DNA of 64,000 nucleotides, taken from Sinohyriopsis cumingii (taxonomy: Eukaryota > Mollusca > Bivalvia > Unionida > Unionidae). This document shows, in pieces, positions 55,580-64,000 of this stretch (the stretch's first letter is position 1; every line of letters begins with the position of its first letter). The stretch lies in the NCBI GenBank assembly GCA_028554795.2, contig CM068831.1:67183982-67247981 (forward strand). The letters run 5' to 3'. The position numbers and the translations under genes are program-made. Below the pieces are notes generated by a model. It did not search any database. It was not told the DNA's origin and saw only the letters and a list, made by a program, of their open reading frames with translations.

Positions 55580-58500
55580 GAGAGTTAAAAATACTAAGAT
55601 ATCGCTGGAATAAAAAATATTTGCATAAATAGGGTTCTTGATAATAAACATGGTCCTAATATATTCATGTTATTTGTGCCTTTCGTTTTGAAAAACCCGC
55701 GTTTGTTATATCAATAATACCTTCAACATAAAGGGATGCACGTATATTCAGTTAATCGAATCTTTTAAAATTGCTGTCCCAATTTCATTTGAAACGGACG
55801 CAGTTGCATTTCTTTTTTTCTACATGGAGATAGATTAAATTAAGACGTAAATTTGAATATGTATTATATCCGATATTTTCCATGTATTCCTCGTTCTTTT
55901 ATACCTAAGTTATTATTTTAGCAGTAAGATCATAAAACTTGAATCTATACTTGTTTTTATTTTAAAAGACTAAATCGTTACTTAGTGATTATCCTGTACT
56001 AATTGCTACTGAAGCAATATGCTGAATTTAAGAGCAGCACATTTGGACGCTTTTGTAGTATTTATTTCACACGATGACTGAAGATGTCATCTTTTGTGTC
56101 ACGTGCAAATGATTAAAACAGAGTTCTCTTTCATATAGTGTGCATATATTTTAAGGCACTGAGTTTTGTCTAATGTATGTTGAGTATGTAATTGTTGAAA
56201 GGTTTAAATTGTCAATATTCAAATTGACATATATTGTGAACGATCTGGTTTTATTGTGTTAATGACAATATCATTCATCTGTTGAGTGTAGCTTGTATTC
56301 AGCGCAACATACATGAGCATAAGCGTATTCGCCAATTGCAACTAATTAAGTTACATATATTCCTTTCTTTAGTGTTATTCACTTACAGAATTATATATTA
56401 ACGCATTTATTACATGAAATACATTATCAATTACAAGCTGACATTTAAAATAATCAGTTAATTTAATACAGCCAGGATATTTGTGGCTACGTGCAATGCT
56501 AAAATCGTAAAGAAGTATAACACTTGAGTTTTGCATAAGACTCTTGTGTGTTTTTGTCAATTAATTTTCAATTCGCCCCTTTTTACTTACAACGTAATGC
56601 TAACCATTTTCCGTCTTTGATTCAATTTTGAATGTCTGTTTCTACTTTCTGTCGGTTTTAATTTCATCAAGACTAAAACTTAATTCATACGTTTTTTTTA
56701 TCTATTTGCGTAAACATTTGTTCCAAATCATTTAAATGCTTCCTCGTCTGTTTTATTATTTTGTCTGGATCTCTAACACCACTATGCAACACACTGATAT
56801 TCAGTGGCAACTTCCCGATTTTTATAATTGTTTGCATATGCCGCTTGTAATTTTATGTAGAATTCTTTGAATGGAACATAATATGTCTTTAAGATTTCAT
56901 CAGTCACGTCTGAAACGAATAGACAGATTTAATGTTATTTTCATAGATCAGACATCAATTCGTCTACCTCCAAGTTTCTCTAACTTTTCATTTGCTCTTT
57001 TTATACAGCCCGAAAACTGTGCTGTTGTTGCTGTTTGATACGATATTGTTTTTCCAGGACAGTAGTTTATATGTTGAAATCATTAATCTTTTTCTATCTT
57101 TTGATTATTACGTTTAAGTTGACATTAAAAGTGTCAGAATTGTCCTGATATTTTTTAATTATATTATTTGTATTATTTCTATGTTTATCCTTGATTCCTT
57201 GGGTTGTATTCATTATGCAAGGTGAAGAGAATCATCTGCTCTTAGTCTCTTCGATTGTATGACTTGAATAGTATTCGATAAAGTACTGAATTTCTATTTT
57301 GACACGTCTTCAGCTTCTAAAATTGGTCTGCTCTTGTAAACCAATTTCTACAGTTCTAAGTTGTAAGTAAAGTCGTCAAGTATTGAGGAAAACGAAGGTC
57401 TGACTTTTTCTTTATTTCTCACTTAGAAATACGGAAAGTGCTTCTGTTCTAATATAAAAGACATGGTGGTGGCTTTGTTTTATTTTTCACGCAGAATTAT
57501 GGATGGTAATCCAGCATTTTGTTTGAGGGGTGTGGGTAGGATGTGGCTGGTTTGGGGTATTTATCACAGAGTACAGAAGTCTGTTCGTGCTTTTATAATG
57601 GTATGCAGTAGCAATGAAAGTGACGATAATTAGTTTTACGGAGCTTGGACTCGTAATTATTGTTTCATTATCGTAGTAAGGAAAGTTGTTCTATCCTTAT
57701 GTAAGTGCAATAGTGTTGTCTTGATGTTGTTCTTGTTGTTGTTTGTTTATTTTTCACATATTAGTGCGATAAATAGGTGTGCCAGCCCGTACCATTTAAA
57801 TACAGCTAAAGGCCACGTTCTCTTATATTTGTTATTACTTTTTCCAAGTCTTTCTCCAACATGCCGTAAAGTGACCTAAAAACAGTGTTGCTTACAATGA
57901 CATTTTTAAACAAAAACTATTGAAAATAAATTATACTGGTGCTTTTTTATTTTGATTATTAAAATGGTTGATTTTTTTTAATCAAATGACTCATTTGGGT
58001 AATGTGTATCACTATTAAACAAATATAAAAATAAACGGGCTGTGTTTTCATATCGTACGATATGGTGTCATTTATCATTCTAATAATTATTCTTGCTCCA
58101 TGTTTTTTAAAGTACGGTGGCCAATGCTACCACTCAAACAATTGCTTCAAAACAGGTTTAAAAATCTAGATAGGAGAAATGACCTAAAATTGTGCACAAT
58201 CGTTTCCTCCAGAATACATTGCAATACGATCCTATGTAAACGTATATACTGCTATGATGTCAACAGTGATAGTTATGTCCGCCTCATCATTGTCCATTTG
58301 ACTTACGTTTGATAACTAACTTCTGTCAACATAAATATTTTCTAGATGTAACTTATTTGACTACCTTAAATAAAATTGCAATGTCAATAACAACTGAAAC
58401 GAGAACGCTACGTGACATAGATGTCGACCAACACTGTATTGTGTATAACGAAACAAGCACGAGCCGATGAGGCCTTAGTGTTTACTCTTATTTTGACACC

Positions 58501-59819
58501 CTCACCACATGCAGAACAATTAAATAATATGTCCCTTGAACTTGTGATATTCTTCACTAAATGAGGGATCACAACTAACGAGGCTCATACAAGTTTACAT
58601 TTTCTGCATATGCAGATGATAAAGTCTGAATACCAAAAAAACAATTTTTGTATATGATGTGTACAAAAGACCACATAGTCAATATAATCCATAATTCATA
58701 AAACATTCTATTTTGCATAAATGAATGAATACATAATTCAAATAATGATCAAAAAACTGTGAACATACATGCTCAGGGAGAGACATACAGACAGCAAGAA
58801 AACACGACTGCGAGAGAAGATAATCTTAATTGGAATGCCTTATGCACATACTTATCTAGGTATTTTAAAGTTGCTAAAATTTCATTTTTGGGTAATTAAA
58901 GTAATTTGTACATGCTTGGTTTCTGCCAACAATAAGGACCAATTAACGATATTCTATACGAAAGGTATAGAGGACAGATTAAGACGAAATTATATCTTAT
59001 TCGCTCTCATAATTTACGCCCAGGACTAAAAAAAATATTTATGTAATTCTTTTCCTAATTGTCTACCAGTCTCGATAGTTAAACGTTTGATGAAATCCTC
59101 AATTTACTTAAAGATTTTCCGTTACTGCCATGAACAATTATTCCAAGTTACGAAGTAGTTTTGAACATATCTTTTAAGCTTTCTACCTTGAGATAGTTAT
59201 TTTAGAAACAAATGCTCAACCAAAGTCAGAACGAAATATGACATTTAGTCTCTGGTTACAAATCAATGAAAAGGAAGATATATGGACTGAATTACAATAA
59301 TACCAGGTTTCTCCAAAATAGAATAGTTCTCAAAATGAAAATCAGGTTATTATAATTCTTTCTTTCAATATCTGTAAACATTAATTGTTATATTTTTGAG
59401 ACTTCAATTATTTGTGTTTAGCAACTTTATCCAATGCTTAATGATACGTACATATCGGATTAATGAAGAGTTTGTCGGCCCAATTCTCCGTTGTCAAATA
59501 TCTTGTTCGTAGGAAATTTAACATATAGTATTAACATGCATTATTGTATAATGCTTTCAAAATCCCGAAATGTCACAGCCACGAGAAACATTGACTGTAT
59601 GCCATATGCTCGATGTACTGATTGCATTTCAATGAAGATATATGTGTGATAAATATTCGGGGTCATGAAGCGATTTTCACAAAACGGAAATACTCGTATT
59701 CGTTCATGTTTTATCCTTTGTAGCAAATAAGCGTATGTGAATGTGGATTGACCCAATAGCATGTGGAACACACAAATTGCTTTCAGCGTAGTAATACAAC
59801 TGTAATCGTATTAATTGCT
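55580..59819. other. 3' flank of FReD copy B', no gene seen
   Basis: Diverged match to 24618-28345, ending near 59425. 59426-59819 is unassigned sequence. Open frames here are short and not shared between copies. Confidence 0.6.
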
Positions 59820-61412
59820 GTTTTATCTTCTGTTTCTAAGAACAGTTCTTGCATGGTGGTTTATCCACAATCATGTAGAAAAAAACTATCGTAAAAAGGT
59901 ACGGCCAAATTATTCCGTTTCATCTTAATTCACGAGGTTTTCACTTATTTTCCTACTTTTTTGCCAGACACAGTGATATTTAACGCAGCATCTGCACGTG
60001 CTGAACACACTGAAAGTCAGTCCCAGGGTCATTGTCAACTAGCATAATTTGTATTTGATCTTCTTCTTAATCAAGTATTATTCTCTCTACCACAATTTAC
60101 CTTCTAAGTGGTTAGCATGTATATAAAATATTTAAATAAGTTATCAGACCGAGAACGATAGTCTCGATAAAAGTTATTCTTTTTAGAGTTAGAATATTCA
60201 ACAAGCATAGTTCACATATCAAGATCCGTCTCACCTAAAGACGTTCTATATTTTCTACCTATTTGTTGAAGATACAAGGAAAATAAAACTAATTATGAAC
60301 TTCCTTAGGAAATAAAAACTGACGTAACGTAAAGTGCATCTAGAAAATTATGTTTTTACTGCGTAGGGGTTTTTAGGTTCAAAAAAGGGAACAGATGTAC
60401 ATCTCTATGAACTGCACAAAGTATTTTAATAGGATGTGTTACATGAGCCATTATAATAATATTACACCAGCTATTCCACTTAGACTGGTGTTTCAAGCCT
60501 GTTTATGTACGTCAGTTGGACATCACATTAGGACCCTTCATACTAAAAATACAGTTTGGTATTATTATATATTTACCCAATATGCGTAAGATACTGCTGC
60601 AAACCTGTAACAAAAAGCCTTTATTTTAAACAAAATGCTTTATTACAGATTTGTTTTTGCGAAGGGCGATAACTACATTTCAGCATTTTGTTTTGGAAAA
60701 CACAGCGAACACTTTTAATTGTGGTAGTCGGTAGTTTCATGTCAATGACGCAATCTTTTGCTTGTTTTAAATGAAAAAAGTACTTTCAAATACTCATAGA
60801 GCTCAGCGCTTAAAATGTGGGTCGGGCATTTCTCAGATTATGGATGAATATTTCGTTGGTCTTCACACAGAAATAAATGTTATCTAATTTGCCTGAAAGA
60901 ACATCGAGACCGCCAACGAAATGTGGCAATTTAGATTGAAGATCCTGAATGACACTTAAAATTAATACTTAGCAACCTGCAGGACCCCGCCTGTCAATCC
61001 CGGAACGTTATGAAGATCGTCTGCTTAGTTGTATCGAAGCTGATATCATTTTGAATTGGGAAACAGTACCATCTCTTTTATATGTATTTCATGTGCTTAG
61101 CATTTATATGACCAGCCGCGAATCACAATATTATGTCTATCGCACACTCGAACTTGGTAATATATAGCTGGTTAAATACATAGAACAATGCCCATGCGAT
61201 TGTTTGACAATCAAACTAAGCTAGGGGATAAGAAACATTTAAACGCCTCAAGACAATGTTTTCTTTACTCTAAGGGAAGTGAGGTTATTACATAAACCTC
61301 ATTTTAGTTGGAATAGTTGGTAGCCGTTGATTTGGTTTATACTAAGTTTGGGTTATCTGTGTATCTGACACGCCTACATTACTATTACAGGAACTAATTA
61401 CGAACTTAAGGT

Positions 61413-61860
61413 TACTGAATACGCTCTTGTTGAAAGAATTTTAAATATGGACAGTAAATTAAGATGAGAATTGCGAAGGTGATACATTTGGTTTATTTCC
61501 CATATCCTGATTTTCTAAATAATGTGAAGAATTATTTGGCGTGATATCTACGTCGCTCAAAATTACATCAGTTTACGTAAAAAGTATCTCGAACATAAAA
61601 CGTCACCTAAAAATGAGACAGTAATGATTTCAACAGCCCTGTAAATGTTTATGAGTTTGTGTGTGTATAGATGTGGTAGTGTCACTAATGACAATACAAC
61701 GTTTGTCTCCACAAGTAGTTTCATAACGAATACGTTCTTGTTGAAAGAAGTTTAAATATAGAAAATAAATCAAGATGAGAATGGCGAATGTAACAAATTT
61801 TGATTTATTTCTCATATCCTGATATTTTGTTAATAGTGTGAAGAAATATTTGGAATTATA
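61413..61860 (+). repeat. Local direct duplication, units about 315 bp apart
   Basis: GAATACGCTCTTGTTGAAAG...AATTAAGATGAGAAT...CATATCCTGATTTT at 61417-61520 recurs at 61728-61830 with modest divergence. Confidence 0.7.
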
Positions 61861-62973
61861 TCACCTTTTACAAACGAAAGAAACTGCATAGGTCACCATT
61901 CTTGAAATGAACATAGAGCAAACACAATTAGTAGAATGGTAAATGATAACATATCAAACGCAATGCAAAACACAAGACAGTAAAATATGCTGCACATCAT
62001 TCAATTGATTCGTTTGATTTTGAAAATCAATATTTTGGTAAACAAAAATCCAAATAGTACCAGTTTAATTTCATATCGAGAGTTTTTTGTGCAATGAAAT
62101 CTTTGTAGTCTGAAGTCAACTCGATTTTAATCACTTTAGGGCAGGTTAGAGACAGACTTAGTAAAGATGGAGAAATGTATAGTAGGACGAGGCCTTTTGT
62201 TAAATTTAAATAGTAAAAGCTGGTATATATCATTTATCGAACTACTGGTTGTAAAGGAAATAAACTTCAACAAGAACAACAATAAGAGACAACACTAACA
62301 CGCTTCTACTAAGATTGAGCGACTTTGCGTACTAATGCAAAGAAAAGATAAACACGAACTCATTTTCCATTCAAACAGATGAAATGGCGGCCACTTTCAT
62401 TTGTATTTCCATACGTATAAGGAAATTACGAGTTCACGTTCCATACAGCTTATCAATACCTCAACCAAACGTTAGAAGCGACACCCCAGAAAAGAAAATG
62501 TTGGTCTACTTTCTTTATAACTTTGTGAAAAACAAAGAATACCACCACCATCGAGGAGAACATATCACATAAACACTTTCCATATATTTCAGTACAAAAT
62601 TATCAAAATTTCACCATGTCCAATATATCACTACGTGACTACTTTACTTGCTGCTGTATTAATGAACTCCTTATAATAGTCATTTCCCTGTCATTTTTAG
62701 TCCAATATATTACTTACTACTAATTAAATGAGAACAACATGAAAGACATCAGGACATGACTGGAACAAGTTGACAATACATTATTAATGTAAGAATTATT
62801 GAACAGAATAAGAACTGAGAGACACCAGAATCACAGAGCTGTAGAAACATATTTACAAGAACAGAGAAATATTTTCTTATATGCTTAAGACGTTTTTAAC
62901 AAACATCCAGCCTTCTATATACTGCTAATTACGTCATTCAATCAACTTGACAAAGCGACAACACTTCATATAA

Positions 62974-63225
<252 letters not shown>

Positions 63226-64000
63226 ATGGAATTCAGGATAAACCGTGGGAAATATTATTGGAAAGCGACCAGCAGAAAGTAAAATTAAAAAAATAAAAAT
63301 AAAAACATCAAAAGGAAAAAGGTGTATCTTTTAATGTGAACTTCAATAGATGATTCAATACATGGAGGAAGATGAATGATTACAATACATTATTTAATGG
63401 CCTGGACAAACAACATCGTAGCGAACACTACACGTTGCAAAGTTTTCAAGCATCAGAAAATTATAAACGAAAATACATAGCCCTAAACCTGATGAAGATG
63501 AATGGATTCATGGCTAGATCTATAGAATCAACATTCAGTCTATCCATTCATTTTCAGACTGGATTGATGTAGTCAAAATGAAAAAGGATGCCACATTCAA
63601 ACAATTAACATCACATTAAAAGCCACCAAAGTAAAGCACAGATATCATGATTTGGTTATCTAGGTTAATTATCGAATTATCAATGATATAAGAGAGCGGC
63701 ACTATTTGGCATGACTTAATCTTTCGATGTAACTTAATTTTGTGACATTTGTAACTGTTTCGACATATCCAACAATCAAGCATGTCTGATTCAGCAAACT
63801 CATCACATCAGGTTAACACTTTTGTCAAGGATGTAAGCGAAAATAAATTCAAAGAGACGCCATCTGAAGTCAACTTTATTGTGCTTTAATAACAACTGCT
63901 GTCATTATTCCGGCCTTTTCCCTATTGCCACTGACCAGCAAATGGGACCGAGACTCGCATACATGGCCCTTTAAATACATTTACATAGGAGTACTACCTT

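Larger units (their letters stand above)
51729..59425. repeat. Segmental duplication, block 2 copy 2
   Basis: Counterpart of 20938-28345. It contains FReD copy B' and its flanks. The stretch from 51729 to 54670 holds no gene, but has CT microsatellites and about 150 bp (53886-54030) not found in copy 1. Confidence 0.8.

Overview
This is AT-rich, intron-poor animal DNA, most likely from a marine invertebrate. A mollusc or other lophotrochozoan would fit, but this rests only on an expanded, intronless fibrinogen-related lectin family and on the LINE and SINE types seen, so it is a low-confidence guess. There are no rRNA genes, free-standing tRNA genes or CRISPR arrays.

Positions 1-11572 hold the right part of a Polinton-like (adenovirus-like) integrated element, whose left end lies outside the window. 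One large polymerase-helicase gene runs leftward off the edge. Diverging from it, a rightward row holds a zinc-ribbon protein, an HNH homing-type endonuclease, two unrecognised genes and a virion set: minor capsid-like protein, double jelly-roll capsid-like protein, pVI/pX-like protein, adenain-like protease, 14-repeat fibre-like protein, membrane-helix protein and penton-like protein. No integrase or packaging ATPase is visible here. The element is rich in CpG beside a CpG-poor host and looks fairly young. It has about two apparent breaks in the visible part. A TTTANAATAA motif abuts the start codons of four of its genes.

Positions 11573-64000 are host DNA built from a repeatedly duplicated unit carrying small, single-exon secreted fibrinogen-related (FReD) genes. 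There are five copies: A (16582, C-terminus lost), B (23796, intact), C (32409, pseudogene), A' (50318, pseudogene) and B' (54758, intact). All five keep the same TATA-containing proximal promoter. Block 11573-28345 matches 45308-59425, and block 39795-43085 matches 59820-64000. The first part of the first pair is nearly identical, while the far flank is clearly older. One copy has a deletion of about 3 kb with a templated filler at the junction.

The host part also carries a 4.96-kb I/Nimb-like LINE (34426-39380, minus strand) with a perfect 12-bp target-site duplication and an internal deletion, CR1/L2-like and RTE-like LINE fragments, a pogo-like MITE, tRNA-derived SINEs and long TA and TC microsatellites. 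B and B' are the only convincing functional host genes. They are probably secreted immune-type or adhesive lectins, and their differences concentrate in the ligand-binding half of the domain.
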